A stretch of DNA of 64,000 nucleotides from DATJPR01 sp963752915 (GCA_963752915.1 CAVVZZ010000010.1:62001-126000), one strand, 5' to 3'. Shown: positions 33,145-42,998, counted from the first letter of the stretch. Program-made: numbers and translations. The notes: generated from the sequence alone by a model not told the origin.

Positions 33145-34992
33145 ATGAAGACGCAGCGTTATGGCCGTATTGTCGTCATAGCAGCGCTCTGGGTGCTCGC
33201 GCCAGGGAACATCCTTGCCCAGGACATGACGTTCCAGGCGGGCGTCGACAAGAACCCCGTCGGCGTTGGGGATGAGCTTACGCTTTCCTTCGCCCTGAAC
33301 GGCGGCGGGGTCAACGGCGGCGAGAATCTCAAGCTCCCGGATCTGAGCAAGTTCCGGATGCTCTCGGGGCCGAACCAATCGAGCAATATGCAGTGGGTCA
33401 ACGGCAAGATGTCGTCCTCCGTGACGTACAGCTATGTTCTCCAACCGAAAGAAATCGGGAAAGTGACAATCGGCCCTGCCTCGATCACTGCCGGCGGAAA
33501 GACCTTGCAGAGCAATGCCATCGTCCTGGATGTCGAAAAATCCGCGCCAAAGCCGAAACAGGCCCCTGCACAGGATGTCAGCGGACAGATCGCGGACAAT
33601 CTGTTTGTGAAGGCTGTCGTCAACAAGAACCGTGCAATCCAGGGCGATCAGATCAATCTGACGTTCAAGCTGTACACGCGGCTCACCGTGCTGAATTATG
33701 CCGTCGAGAAGACGCCGACGATGACCGGGTTCTGGGGGGAAGATGTCGAGACGCCGAAGGACATTCAGCTCACGACAGAAACCGTCAACGGCAAACAGTA
33801 CCGCGTCGGGATCATCAAGAAGATGGCGTTGTTTGCCACGCAGTCCGGCAGGCTGGAGATCAGTCCGATGCAGGTCCAGACACAAATTCAGGTGCCTGCG
33901 CCCCGGTCGCTTGATCCCTTCGATGCGTTCTTCCGCGACCCGTTCGGGCGGACAACGAACTATATGGCGCAGAGCGAGCCGGTGAAGATTACGATCGATC
34001 CACTTCCCCCGGGCGCGCCGCCGGACTTCAAGGGCGCGATCGGCCAGTTCGCGATGAGCACGACACTCGACAAGCGATCGACGAGGACCAACGAGCCGGT
34101 CTCGTTCAAAGTGACCATTTCCGGGACCGGGAATGTCAAGCTCCTTGAAGCACCTTCCCTGGAGCTTCCTTCCGACTTCGAACAGTACAGCCCGAAGATT
34201 ACGGACAATATCAACCGTCAGGGAGACCGCATCAGCGGAAGCAAAGTGTTTGAATATCTCCTCATCCCGCGGTACCCCGGGTTGAAGATCATCAAACCGC
34301 TGACGTTCTCCTACTTCGATCTCGCCAAGCGGGAATACGTGCGGCTCCGCTCTCCCGAAGTGGAATTGAATGTCGAACAGGGCTCATCGCCTCCGCAGCC
34401 GCTGATCGCCGGGACGAACAGGGAAGACGTCCGGTTGCTTAATCAGGATATCCGGTTCATCAAGGTGCGTGAAACCGATTTCCGGCGTCCGGGGGAATTC
34501 CTGTATAACACGCCGATGTTCATCGTTCTCTGGGTCCTGCCGTTCGCAGGCCTCGCGGGATCGGTGCTGTACACACGCAACCGCAGGGCCATCAGCGAAG
34601 ACGTCGCCGGATATCGGAACAGGAAGGCCATCGGCGTCGCCCGCAAGCGCCTGAAAGTGGCGGAACGCCTGCTCAAGGATCTCTCGCCGAAAGCCGGCGC
34701 GACGGCATCAACCGGGCCGCGGTTCTATTCCGAAGTGTCCGGCGCACTCTGGCAATATCTCGGGGACAAGCTCTCCATCCCTCAGGCGGAATTTTCCGTC
34801 GAACGCGCGACCGGGTCGCTTGAAGACCAGGGCGCCCCGCCCGAAACGATCGGCGCGCTCAAGTCGCTCCTGGAAACGTGCGACTTGATCCGCTTCGCTC
34901 CGACAAGCATCGATCGTGCGCAAATGCAGCGGACGTATGACGAGGCGAGCCGCATCATCGTTGAACTCGAACAGAAACTCAAATTCTCATGA
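33145..34992 (+). CDS. batD: BatD, oxygen-tolerance family membrane protein
   Basis: A 615-residue protein with a signal peptide (RIVVIAALWVLAPGNILAQ). A long beta-sandwich region follows, starting TFQAGVDKNPVGVGDELTLSF. There is one transmembrane helix (about 451-470: MFIVLWVLPFAGLAGSVLY) and a cytoplasmic helical domain whose end (RFYSEVSGALWQYLGDKL) matches the family. BatD proteins are the longest component of the Bat cluster and probably anchor the periplasmic part. The stop overlaps the BatE start by four bases (ATGA). Confidence 0.92.
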   Translation: MKTQRYGRIVVIAALWVLAPGNILAQDMTFQAGVDKNPVGVGDELTLSFALNGGGVNGGENLKLPDLSKFRMLSGPNQSSNMQWVNGKMSSSVTYSYVLQPKEIGKVTIGPASITAGGKTLQSNAIVLDVEKSAPKPKQAPAQDVSGQIADNLFVKAVVNKNRAIQGDQINLTFKLYTRLTVLNYAVEKTPTMTGFWGEDVETPKDIQLTTETVNGKQYRVGIIKKMALFATQSGRLEISPMQVQTQIQVPAPRSLDPFDAFFRDPFGRTTNYMAQSEPVKITIDPLPPGAPPDFKGAIGQFAMSTTLDKRSTRTNEPVSFKVTISGTGNVKLLEAPSLELPSDFEQYSPKITDNINRQGDRISGSKVFEYLLIPRYPGLKIIKPLTFSYFDLAKREYVRLRSPEVELNVEQGSSPPQPLIAGTNREDVRLLNQDIRFIKVRETDFRRPGEFLYNTPMFIVLWVLPFAGLAGSVLYTRNRRAISEDVAGYRNRKAIGVARKRLKVAERLLKDLSPKAGATASTGPRFYSEVSGALWQYLGDKLSIPQAEFSVERATGSLEDQGAPPETIGALKSLLETCDLIRFAPTSIDRAQMQRTYDEASRIIVELEQKLKFS

Positions 34993-35747
34993 ATCGAATC
35001 CGGTGGATCCTGACATGCCTGGTCGTTCTCTCCGTCACGGGATTCGGACAATCTCCCGAACAACTGTACAGCGAAGGCAATCAGGCGTATCAGAAAGGTG
35101 ACCTGGCCAAGGCGACCGAGGTCTATGAGTCGATTCTCCATAACGGATTTTCGAGCAGCGACCTGTACTACAATCTCGGCAACGCCTACTATAAGCAGGG
35201 GAATATCGCCCGGGCGATCCTGAACTATGAGCGCGCTGCCCGGATCACCCCGGGCGACGACGACCTTCGGCACAATCTCCAGCTCGCAAATCAGATGATC
35301 ACCGACAGGATCGACCCGACGCCGCACTTGTTTGTCTGGGATTGGTGGACCTCGATCAAGAATTGGTTGCCGTTCGAAGCGATCACCTGGCTCCTCTTTG
35401 CCGTTGTGATGCTCGTTGCAGGATCAATCGCGCTCGTGATCGCCGGCCGTTCCTATCGGATGCGGCGCATCGCACTGCTGGCTGGACTCATCGAAGGCGC
35501 GCTTCTTCTTTTTGTCGGAGCGGTCTTCGCCGGGCGGTACTCTGATGTGCACCGGTCCGACGAAGCAATCGTCATGGCGACGGTGGTGAATGTCAAGAAT
35601 TCACCGGATGAACGAAGCAGCGACGCGTTCGTGATCCATGCCGGCCTCAAGGTGCAGCTTACCGATTACCTCGGGATTTGGACGAAAGTGAGACTGGCAG
35701 ACGGCAAGGTTGGCTGGCTGGAGGGGAAGGATATTGAAGTGATTTGA
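34989..35747 (+). CDS. batE: BatE, TPR plus SH3-like membrane protein
   Basis: A 252-residue protein: signal peptide (NRIRWILTCLVVLSVTGFGQ), two TPR units (about 22-95, with LYYNLGNAYYKQGNIARAILNYERA), two membrane helices (about 127-146 and 156-178), and a C-terminal bacterial SH3-like domain (about 192-252, ending GWLEGKDIEVI). This architecture is the BatE pattern at the end of the operon. A hairpin terminator follows 36 nt after the stop. Confidence 0.92.
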   Translation: MNRIRWILTCLVVLSVTGFGQSPEQLYSEGNQAYQKGDLAKATEVYESILHNGFSSSDLYYNLGNAYYKQGNIARAILNYERAARITPGDDDLRHNLQLANQMITDRIDPTPHLFVWDWWTSIKNWLPFEAITWLLFAVVMLVAGSIALVIAGRSYRMRRIALLAGLIEGALLLFVGAVFAGRYSDVHRSDEAIVMATVVNVKNSPDERSSDAFVIHAGLKVQLTDYLGIWTKVRLADGKVGWLEGKDIEVI

Positions 35748-35782
35748 GGCGGTCCCGCCGCAGATTCTTCACCGTTCGACGT

Positions 35783-35817
35783 AGCCTCCTCATTCCCATG
35801 GGGAGGCTTCCTTTTTT
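35783..35817 (+). terminator. rho-independent terminator at the end of the Bat operon
   Basis: AGCCTCC (35783-35789) pairs with GGAGGCT (35802-35808) around a 12-nt loop, followed by TCC and a run of six T (35812-35817). It is well placed 36 nt after the BatE stop to end the eight-gene transcript. Confidence 0.8.
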
Positions 35818-35917
35818 GCGTTTCCGGCTTGAATTTTCCGCCCTCTTTTGTTGTTTGATTAACAGTAAGCGGTGCGATTCGCCTCGTGCCGGAACAGGGT
35901 TCCCAGGGAAAAGGGTC

Positions 35918-36688
35918 CTATCGCTTGAAATTCCAGGAATCTTGTTTGTATTTTGTGTCGACCAGTCGGCGCACCGCTTCCCATGGTGGCTCGAAGGGGA
36001 CCGTTGCAGCTGCCCAAGTGCGTGAGATCACGGGTTTAAGTTCATCAATCGGAATTTTGATGTTGGTAAGAAACCTTGCGTGAGGACGATTTTGCCGGTA
36101 TCCGGGCTGTCGCGAGGGCATCGGCAGTAGACGGGAAATCGATTCCAGATCGGCGTCGCACAGCACGACACCGTGGAACAACAAGGAAGACACCCCGCGA
36201 CGTTGGGCATTGCCGCAGAATTTCATTCCGTTGAGTGCCAGGTCAGAGACCCCTTCAATTGTCACCGTTGCCGTGTCATGGAGAAGCGCGAACGCGCGCC
36301 GGAGCGTTTCCATGATCGTGCGGTTCGTCGATTCAATCGTCGCAAATTCACTTCCGGCGGTGTACGGGAGGACGAGTGTATAATTCAAACATCCCGGCAT
36401 CTGGACAACCGCTCCGCCGCCGGTACACCGACGGAGCACCGGGACGTGGAGCGAACGGCAAATGTCCATTCGCACTTCGCGGTCGACGACGTTAGTGTAT
36501 CCAGCGACGACAAAGGTGCGGTCCGGCACCCAGAACCGGAGTGTGCCGGAGCCGTTCAGTTCGCATTCACGGAAGAGTGCCTCATCACAAGCGAGGTTCT
36601 CTTCCGGCGATCCGAACGAGAGGTCGAGGATGCGCGGTGCGAGATTCATGCAGAGCAGGAAGAAGGATTTGTCATCGGCATGCGTCAT
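35918..36688 (-). CDS. lplA: lipoate-protein ligase A family protein
   Basis: The 256-residue frame starts at ATG 36688; a second ATG at 36649 (MNLAPRILDL) is also possible. It has the lipoate ligase signature RRCTGGGAVVQMPGCLNYTL, where the usual His after the GGG strand is Gln. NGMKFCGNAQRR carries the catalytic Lys at about 156, followed by LLFHGVVL. The enzyme adenylates lipoate (or transfers octanoate) and attaches it to the lipoyl lysine of dehydrogenase E2 subunits. The gene is divergent from the pyruvate dehydrogenase genes with only 27 bp between start codons, so a shared control region is likely. The open frame continues further upstream through the aceE antisense strand, but that extension is not coding. 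Confidence 0.88.
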   Translation of the reverse strand: MTHADDKSFFLLCMNLAPRILDLSFGSPEENLACDEALFRECELNGSGTLRFWVPDRTFVVAGYTNVVDREVRMDICRSLHVPVLRRCTGGGAVVQMPGCLNYTLVLPYTAGSEFATIESTNRTIMETLRRAFALLHDTATVTIEGVSDLALNGMKFCGNAQRRGVSSLLFHGVVLCDADLESISRLLPMPSRQPGYRQNRPHARFLTNIKIPIDELKPVISRTWAAATVPFEPPWEAVRRLVDTKYKQDSWNFKR

Positions 36689-36715
36689 TCCATTGATTTT
36701 TTCAAGTGAGGCAAC

Positions 36716-39406
36716 GTGGAACAGGAACATACAGAACATATGACTCTGCCGCAAGACGGCGACGCGAAGGACCGCTGGATCGAGAGTCTTGAATTTGTCA
36801 TCGAGACAGTGTTGCGGGATCGTGAAAGCGCGCAGGTCCCGCTGCTCCTGGAACGTCTGGTCTCCCGACTCCGTGAATCGGGGGTTCCGATTCCCACGAC
36901 CGTGAGCACCCCGTATGTCAACACCATCCCGCCCGACAAGGAACCGCCGTATCCCGGCAACAGAGAAATCGAACGCCGCATCAAAAGCTACACGCGATGG
37001 AATGCGATGGCGATGGTCGTCGCGGCGAATCGCCTGCATAGCGGGTTGGGCGGGCATATTTCGACATTCGCTTCTTCGGCGACGCTGTACGATGTCGCGT
37101 TCAATCACTTCCTGCGGGGGGGCGAGGGTGACCATCCTGCAGACCTTGTGTACTTCCAGGGACATGCCGTCCCGGGGATCTACGCTCGTGCGTTTCTCGA
37201 GGGGCGACTCGATGCCGCCCGTCTGCATAATTTCCGTCAGGACCTCGCTGCGGGAGGCGGTCTTTCTTCCTACCCGCATCCGTACCTGATGCCCGACTTC
37301 TGGCAATTCCCGACGGTCTCCATGGGCCTCGGCCCGATCATGTCGATCTATCAGGCACGCTTCAGCAGGTACCTTCGGGCCCGGGGATTCAAGACGGGTC
37401 CCGAACCGAAAGTGTGGGCGTTCCTGGGTGACGGGGAGTCCGACGAACCGGAAACACTCGGTGCCATAACGGTTGCGAGCCGCGAGCTGCTTGATAACCT
37501 GATCTGGGTGGTGAACTGCAATCTGCAGAGACTTGACGGTCCCGTCCGCGGAAACGGGAAGATCATCCAGGAGCTCGAAATGCTGTTCCGTGGTGCGGGC
37601 TGGAATGTGATCAAGGTGATCTGGGGCTCCGATTGGGATCCGTTGTTCGCTGCGGACAAGAAGGGGTTGCTGTTGAAACGGATGGAAGAGGCGGTGGACG
37701 GCGACTTCCAGAAATATTCTGTCGCACCCGGGAGCTACACGCGAAAGCACTTCTTCGGGAAGTACCCGGAGCTGTTCGAAATGGTGAATCACCTGACGGA
37801 CGCCCAGATCTCCAAGATGCTGCGCGGCGGGCATGATCCCATAAAAGTGTACGCCGCATACAAAGCCGCCATGGAGCACACCGGATCGCCGACAGTGATC
37901 CTTGCGAAGACGATCAAGGGGTACGGCCTGGGCGAGGCGGGAGAGGGAAGGAACGTTACCCACCAGCAGAAAAAGCTGAACGAGAAAGAACTTCGGGAAT
38001 TCCGGAGACGGTTCGGCATCCCGATCAGCGACGAAGAGATCGCCGAAACGCCGTTCTACCGTCCCGCTCCCGAGAGCGAAGAGACGCAATACCTGCTCGC
38101 GCGACGCAAAGAACTGGGCGGAACTCTCCCGAAAAGAGTGCCGAGTCCCGAACGACTTGCCGTTCCTCCGCTGCCGGCGTTCAGCGAATTTCTCCGCGGC
38201 TCCGAACGGTTCGAAGTGTCCACGACGATGGCGTTTGTGCGCATGCTCAGCATGCTCTTGCGGAACAAGGAGATCGGCAGGCGCATCGTCCCGATTATTC
38301 CGGATGAAGCACGGACCTTCGGCATGGACCCGCTTTTCCGCGAAATCGGGATCTATTCTCCAAAGGGTCAGCTGTATGAACCCGTGGACAGGGAATCGCT
38401 GCTCTACTACAACGAGACCAAAGGGGGACAGATCCTCGAGGAGGGGATCACAGAGTCCGGCGCGATGTCATCGTGGATCGCCGCGGGAACATCGTACGCG
38501 ACGTATGGAATCCCGATGATCCCGTTCTACATCTACTACTCCATGTTCGGGTTCCAGCGTACGGGAGACCTGATGTGGGCGGCAGGGGATATCAGAGCGA
38601 AAGGATTTCTTCTTGGCGGGACCGCCGGCCGAACGACGTTGAATGGTGAAGGGCTCCAGCACGAAGACGGGCACAGCCATCTGCTCGCAAGCACGATCCC
38701 GACGATCCTGGCGTATGACCCGGCGTGGGCGTACGAAGTCGCCGTGATCATCCAGGACGGACTCCGCAGGATGTATGCCGAAGGCGAAGAGCTGTTCTAC
38801 TACCTCACCCTCTACAACGAAAACTACCCGATGCCTCCCATGCCGAAAGGCGTTGAGGAGGGGATCCTGAAAGGCCTCTACAAGTTCTCTGCAGGACCGG
38901 CCGACATGAAGTTGAAGGCGCACATTTTCGGGAGCGGGCCGATCCTTCGCTTTGCTGTTGCTGCGCAGAAGATCCTCGCGGAACGCTACAATGTCTCGGC
39001 GGACGTCTGGAGCGCAACGAGCTATAAGACCCTGCGCGCGGATGCGGTGCTCAAGCGGCGCTGGAACATGCTTCATCCAACACAGCCTCCGCAGGTATCG
39101 TATCTGGAACACCTCCTCGCGAAAGAACAGGGGGTGTTTGTCGCCGTCTCGGATTATCTGAAGCTTGTACCGGATCAGATTGCGCCGTGGGTACCGGGCG
39201 GCCTGATGACGCTCGGGACGGACGGGTTCGGGCGAAGCGACACACGCTCACAGCTGCGGAGATTTTTCGAAATCGACACCGAATCCATTGTGATCGGAAC
39301 GCTGTACGCCCTCGCAGAAAAGGGGCAGGTCAAACGTCAGGCGGTGGAGAAGGCGATCAAGGAACTCGGCGTCGATCCGGAGAAGTCGTACCCGGAAATC
39401 CATTAA
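36716..39406 (+). CDS. aceE: pyruvate dehydrogenase E1 component, homodimeric type
   Basis: An 896-residue E1 of the single-chain homodimeric class, close to the 887 residues of the E. coli enzyme. It has the thiamine diphosphate motif GDGESDEPET (238-247) through VNCNLQRLDGPVRGNGK, the N-terminal TRWNAMAMVVAANR, and LGGHISTFASSATLYDVAFN. It decarboxylates pyruvate and reductively acetylates the E2 lipoyl group. The start is GTG 36716 with GTGAGG upstream; ATG at 36740 is an alternative. E2 and E3 follow in the same direction, and the lipoate ligase lies divergently upstream. Many Bacteroidota use a heterotetrameric E1 instead, so the class is worth noting. Confidence 0.96.
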   Translation: MEQEHTEHMTLPQDGDAKDRWIESLEFVIETVLRDRESAQVPLLLERLVSRLRESGVPIPTTVSTPYVNTIPPDKEPPYPGNREIERRIKSYTRWNAMAMVVAANRLHSGLGGHISTFASSATLYDVAFNHFLRGGEGDHPADLVYFQGHAVPGIYARAFLEGRLDAARLHNFRQDLAAGGGLSSYPHPYLMPDFWQFPTVSMGLGPIMSIYQARFSRYLRARGFKTGPEPKVWAFLGDGESDEPETLGAITVASRELLDNLIWVVNCNLQRLDGPVRGNGKIIQELEMLFRGAGWNVIKVIWGSDWDPLFAADKKGLLLKRMEEAVDGDFQKYSVAPGSYTRKHFFGKYPELFEMVNHLTDAQISKMLRGGHDPIKVYAAYKAAMEHTGSPTVILAKTIKGYGLGEAGEGRNVTHQQKKLNEKELREFRRRFGIPISDEEIAETPFYRPAPESEETQYLLARRKELGGTLPKRVPSPERLAVPPLPAFSEFLRGSERFEVSTTMAFVRMLSMLLRNKEIGRRIVPIIPDEARTFGMDPLFREIGIYSPKGQLYEPVDRESLLYYNETKGGQILEEGITESGAMSSWIAAGTSYATYGIPMIPFYIYYSMFGFQRTGDLMWAAGDIRAKGFLLGGTAGRTTLNGEGLQHEDGHSHLLASTIPTILAYDPAWAYEVAVIIQDGLRRMYAEGEELFYYLTLYNENYPMPPMPKGVEEGILKGLYKFSAGPADMKLKAHIFGSGPILRFAVAAQKILAERYNVSADVWSATSYKTLRADAVLKRRWNMLHPTQPPQVSYLEHLLAKEQGVFVAVSDYLKLVPDQIAPWVPGGLMTLGTDGFGRSDTRSQLRRFFEIDTESIVIGTLYALAEKGQVKRQAVEKAIKELGVDPEKSYPEIH

Positions 39407-39447
39407 GCACCGTAAGCCGCATTGAATGACCCAGGAGATGAACACGC

Positions 39448-40782
39448 ATGGACGTTAAACTCCCAAGACTTGGTGAAGGCGCTGATTCTGGAACTGTCGC
39501 GAGCGTCTTCGTGCACATTGGCGATAAGGTCAACAAAGATCAGCCTGTCCTCGAGCTCGAAAGCGACAAGGCGGTGGCATCGATCCCTTCCCCTTCCGCC
39601 GGGACCGTGACGAAAATTCACGTGAAGGAGGGCGACCTGATCAAGGTCGGCCAGCTTATCGTGTCGCTCGATGAAGGAAACACGCCGGAGCCGGTGGTGA
39701 GTCACAAGCGCGAAGAAATCGAGGAGCCGGAGATCTCCGTGGCCCCTTCCGGCACACTGGTCGGGCCGTCGAATACCCCTATCGCGATGACACAGCAACC
39801 CGTCGAGGAGCGGGCGACAATGATGCCCGGCGTCCTCCCGCCCCCGAGCGCACTTCCGCCGGCGGCGTCCCCGACGATCCGAAAAATCGCCCGCGACATC
39901 GGCATCGATCTCCGACGGGTCCGCGGGAGCGAGCGGGGGGGCCGGATCGTCCTCGCGGATCTCCGCAACTATGTCGCTCTCCTTCAGGGAATTGCGGACC
40001 GTGCCCATGGCGCGCCCGCCGCAGAATCGGCCCCGGCGCCGCAGGTCTCGACAACCCAGCCGGTCGACTTCACGAAGTGGGGGCCGGTGCATACGGAGAA
40101 ACTCTCGACACTCCGACGCACGATCAGCACGCGGATGACGGACGCGTGGACGTCCATCCCGCATGTTACCCAGTTCGATCAGGTCGACATTACCGACCTT
40201 GTCAAACTCCAGAAAAAATACGCCGCGGCGTACGAGAAGAAGAAAGCGCGGCTGACACTCACCCCGCTTCTGCTCAAGGCGCTGGCGACGGTGCTCAAGA
40301 AACACCCGAAATTCAATGCGAGTCTCGACGAGTTGAACGGTCAGCTGGTATTCAAGGACTACGTGCACTGCGGTATTGCCGTCGATACTGAACAGGGCCT
40401 GATCGTTCCCGTGATCCGCGATATCGATAAGAAGCCCCTGCTGGATCTCGCCCTGGAATTGCAGGACCTGGCCGTCCGGACCCGCGAGCGAAAAGTCGGG
40501 CTGAACGAAATGGCCGGCGGCACCTTCACAATTTCCAACCAGGGCGGGATCGGAAGCGGTCATTTCACCCCGATCATCAACCGGCCTGAAGTTGCGATCC
40601 TCGGCGTTGCGCGCGCGACGGAACAGATGATCTTCCGGAAGCCGGAGTTCGTCCGCCGGACAATCCTCCCCGTCAGCCTCTCGTACGATCATCGCGTGAT
40701 CGACGGTGCTGATGCGGCGCGCTTCATGGTCGATTTTGTCGCGACGCTGGAAGGGTTGGGCGAGAAAGAGATCAAGCTGTAG
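39448..40782 (+). CDS. aceF: dihydrolipoamide acetyltransferase (PDH E2)
   Basis: A 444-residue E2 with one N-terminal lipoyl domain (1-80) whose lysine is Lys41 in ELESDKAVAS. An alanine/proline-rich linker is followed by the peripheral subunit-binding domain (about 140-178, TIRKIARDIGIDLRRVRG), a second linker, and the catalytic domain ending with SYDHRVIDGADAARF, which holds the active-site His and Asp (about 416-420). Gram-negative AceF of the E. coli type usually has three lipoyl domains; here one is enough. CCAGGAGATG precedes the ATG. It transfers acetyl groups from the lipoyl arm to CoA. Confidence 0.95.
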   Translation: MDVKLPRLGEGADSGTVASVFVHIGDKVNKDQPVLELESDKAVASIPSPSAGTVTKIHVKEGDLIKVGQLIVSLDEGNTPEPVVSHKREEIEEPEISVAPSGTLVGPSNTPIAMTQQPVEERATMMPGVLPPPSALPPAASPTIRKIARDIGIDLRRVRGSERGGRIVLADLRNYVALLQGIADRAHGAPAAESAPAPQVSTTQPVDFTKWGPVHTEKLSTLRRTISTRMTDAWTSIPHVTQFDQVDITDLVKLQKKYAAAYEKKKARLTLTPLLLKALATVLKKHPKFNASLDELNGQLVFKDYVHCGIAVDTEQGLIVPVIRDIDKKPLLDLALELQDLAVRTRERKVGLNEMAGGTFTISNQGGIGSGHFTPIINRPEVAILGVARATEQMIFRKPEFVRRTILPVSLSYDHRVIDGADAARFMVDFVATLEGLGEKEIKL

Positions 40783-40860
40783 GGCACATCGCTCTCTCAA
40801 AGAGGGAGGGCGCCTTCTGCAATTCATGTCACCAGGAAAAGCCTGCGAGAGAGGTATCCC

Positions 40861-42294
40861 GTGAAAGCAACGAAAACAGACATCGTGGTGGTTGGTGCCG
40901 GCCCCGGAGGATATGCTGCCGCGTTTTATGCCGCGGAACTGGGGAAGAGCGTTGTCATGGTGGAGATGGACAAGCGTCTCGGCGGCGTGTGCCTGAACCG
41001 CGGGTGCATTCCGTCGAAAGCCCTTCTTCATGCCTCAAAATTGATCAAGGAAGCCGAAGAGTCGGGATTTCGCGGGATCGAGTTCCAGAAGCCGACGATC
41101 AATCTCAAACAGATGCGCGAGTGGAAGGAATCGATCCTCGCGAAGCTCGCGCAGGGCGTCTCCGATCTCGCGAAGAAACGCGGCGTCACCGTCGTGTATG
41201 GCCGCGGATACTTCGAGGATTCAAAAACTCTCCGCGTCGAAACGGCGAACGGGCAGACCTACTTCACCTATGACCAGGCCATCATCGCGACAGGATCGCT
41301 TGCCGCGATGCCGGGAGCGTTCGACCTCGGCAATCCCAGGATCATGACGTCGACGGAGGCGCTGGAGATCGAAGATGTGCCCGCGCGATTGTTGATCGTC
41401 GGCGGCGGATACATTGGGATGGAGCTCGGCACCGTCTACCGTACGCTCGGAAGCACCATTGTTCTCGTGGAGGCCCTCGGTTCTATCCTGCAGGGGGCCG
41501 ATGCCGACCTCGTCCGTCCCGTTCTTCGCTATGCCGAAAAGAATTTTGAAGAAGTGCGGACGAACGCCAAAGTGCTGAAGATGGCCACAAGCGGAAAACA
41601 GATCAAGGCCACGATTGAACATAACGGTCAGACGAAGGACGAATTGTACGACCGCGTGCTCGTGTCCGTCGGCCGGACGCCGAACAGCCGGAACCTCGGG
41701 CTGGAAAATACCAAGGTGAAGCTCGACGAAAAAGGATTTGTCAAGGTCAGCGATCGGCAACAAACGGATGACCCGTCCATCTATGCCATCGGTGACGTGG
41801 CGGGCGGAGTCCTGCTGGCGCACAAAGCCTCGAAGGAAGCCAGGATTGCCGTCGAGGTCATCTGCGGAGAGATGAGTCAGTTCAAGGACATTATTATCCC
41901 CGCGGTGATCTTCACCGACCCCGAGCTTGCGTGGTGCGGCATTACCGAGGCGGAAGCGAGGGAAAAAGGGATGGAGGTGCAAACCGCGAAGTTTCCGTGG
42001 TCAGCGTCTGGACGCGCGTTGAGTTTCGACCGGACCGAGGGAATGACCAAGCTGATCATTGATCCGCAAACGGAGCGGCTGCTCGGTGTCGGGATCGTGG
42101 GTGTAGGCGCAGGGGATCTGATCAGCGAGGCGGTGGTTGCGATCGAACTGGGAGCGACGGCGCGCGATCTCGCGGAATCGGTCCATCCGCATCCTACATT
42201 GTCCGAGACCCTCGGCGAAGCTGCAGAAGTGTTCTACGGGGTCGCGACGCACATGTATTCACGGCGGAAGGCGACACAGGAACCAGCGCTCTGA
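40861..42294 (+). CDS. lpdA: dihydrolipoamide dehydrogenase (E3)
   Basis: A 477-residue flavoprotein starting at GTG 40861 with GAGAGAGG upstream. FAD motif VVVGAGPGGYAAAF is at the N-terminus, the redox disulfide is GGVCLNRGCIPSK (Cys44/Cys49), NAD motif LLIVGGGYIGMELG lies near 180-193, and the C-terminal catalytic motif is HPHPTLSET. It reoxidises dihydrolipoamide on E2 with NAD+. As the third gene of the PDH operon (78 bp after E2) it completes the complex. It may also serve other 2-oxoacid dehydrogenases or the glycine cleavage system. Confidence 0.96.
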   Translation: MKATKTDIVVVGAGPGGYAAAFYAAELGKSVVMVEMDKRLGGVCLNRGCIPSKALLHASKLIKEAEESGFRGIEFQKPTINLKQMREWKESILAKLAQGVSDLAKKRGVTVVYGRGYFEDSKTLRVETANGQTYFTYDQAIIATGSLAAMPGAFDLGNPRIMTSTEALEIEDVPARLLIVGGGYIGMELGTVYRTLGSTIVLVEALGSILQGADADLVRPVLRYAEKNFEEVRTNAKVLKMATSGKQIKATIEHNGQTKDELYDRVLVSVGRTPNSRNLGLENTKVKLDEKGFVKVSDRQQTDDPSIYAIGDVAGGVLLAHKASKEARIAVEVICGEMSQFKDIIIPAVIFTDPELAWCGITEAEAREKGMEVQTAKFPWSASGRALSFDRTEGMTKLIIDPQTERLLGVGIVGVGAGDLISEAVVAIELGATARDLAESVHPHPTLSETLGEAAEVFYGVATHMYSRRKATQEPAL

Positions 42295-42338
42295 GTCGGT
42301 GACAGCAAGTCTGACGTTGTATGGATGCGCCAGAGCCG

Positions 42339-42998
42339 TCAGAAACTTGAAAATCGACAGTTGCGAACTGGTCGGGCCTGGCGACCATGCCCGTGTTTTG
42401 GGCGGGCCGACCTATACGGTTCAATGCCTGCGAGCGCCTGCTCAACCGCCTGGACGACGTCGGCTGAAAGAGGTTCGACGTTTGGTGCGAACCGGGCAAC
42501 AAGTTCTCCGTTGCGACCCACCAGGAATTTCTGAAAGTTCCACTGTATCTCGCCGCTGAATTTCGGATCGGTTTCCTTCTCCGTCAGGAACCGATACAGC
42601 GGATGTTTGTCCTTTCCCCGCACGGAGATCTTCGAAAACATGTCGAACGTCACTCCGTACTTCGCTGAACAGAACGATTTGATTTCCTGATCCGTCCCGG
42701 GTTCCTGACTGAGAAAATTGTTTGCCGGGAAGCCGAGGATCACCAGCCCCTTGTCTTTGTATTTCTGGTAGAGTAACTCGAGGCCTTCGTACTGCGGGGT
42801 GAACCCGCAGCGTGAAGCGACGTTGACAATGAGGACCACCTTCCCTTTGTAGGTGGAAAGCGGCACGTCTTTGCCGTCGATGTCCTTCATCGTGAAATCA
42901 AGAACGGACTTTTCGGTTACTGGCGAAACAGCAAACGCCGGTGTGACTACTTCGGCGAGGAGTGTCGGGATGAGAAATATCGATCGCAGGAAATTCAT
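42339..42998 (-). CDS. exported glutathione-peroxidase-family thiol peroxidase (Cys type)
   Basis: A 219-residue protein with a probable signal peptide (FLRSIFLIPTLLAEVVTPAFA). The GPX fold motifs are NVASRCGFTPQYEGLE with peroxidatic Cys64, LGFPANNFLSQEPG, and IQWNFQKFLVGRNGE. The active site is Cys, not selenocysteine, as in most bacterial GPX, which usually use thioredoxin as reductant. The C-terminal 25 residues (after EQALAGIEPY) are basic and outside the family fold. It is convergent with the lpdA gene. Periplasmic detoxification of peroxides is the likely role. Confidence 0.9.
   Translation of the reverse strand: MNFLRSIFLIPTLLAEVVTPAFAVSPVTEKSVLDFTMKDIDGKDVPLSTYKGKVVLIVNVASRCGFTPQYEGLELLYQKYKDKGLVILGFPANNFLSQEPGTDQEIKSFCSAKYGVTFDMFSKISVRGKDKHPLYRFLTEKETDPKFSGEIQWNFQKFLVGRNGELVARFAPNVEPLSADVVQAVEQALAGIEPYRSARPKHGHGRQARPVRNCRFSSF

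Noticed and set aside
36689..38089. N-terminal extension of the lipoate ligase frame across the aceE gene
   Set aside because: The open frame happens to continue, but the extension is antisense to conserved aceE sequence and unlike any lipoate ligase.
39403..41031. 542-codon open frame antisense to E2/E3 of PDH
   Set aside because: Antisense shadow with no recognisable motif; the + strand has clear aceF and lpdA.
42339..42998. Selenocysteine glutathione peroxidase
   Set aside because: The active-site codon encodes Cys in ASRCGF and no in-frame TGA is present.
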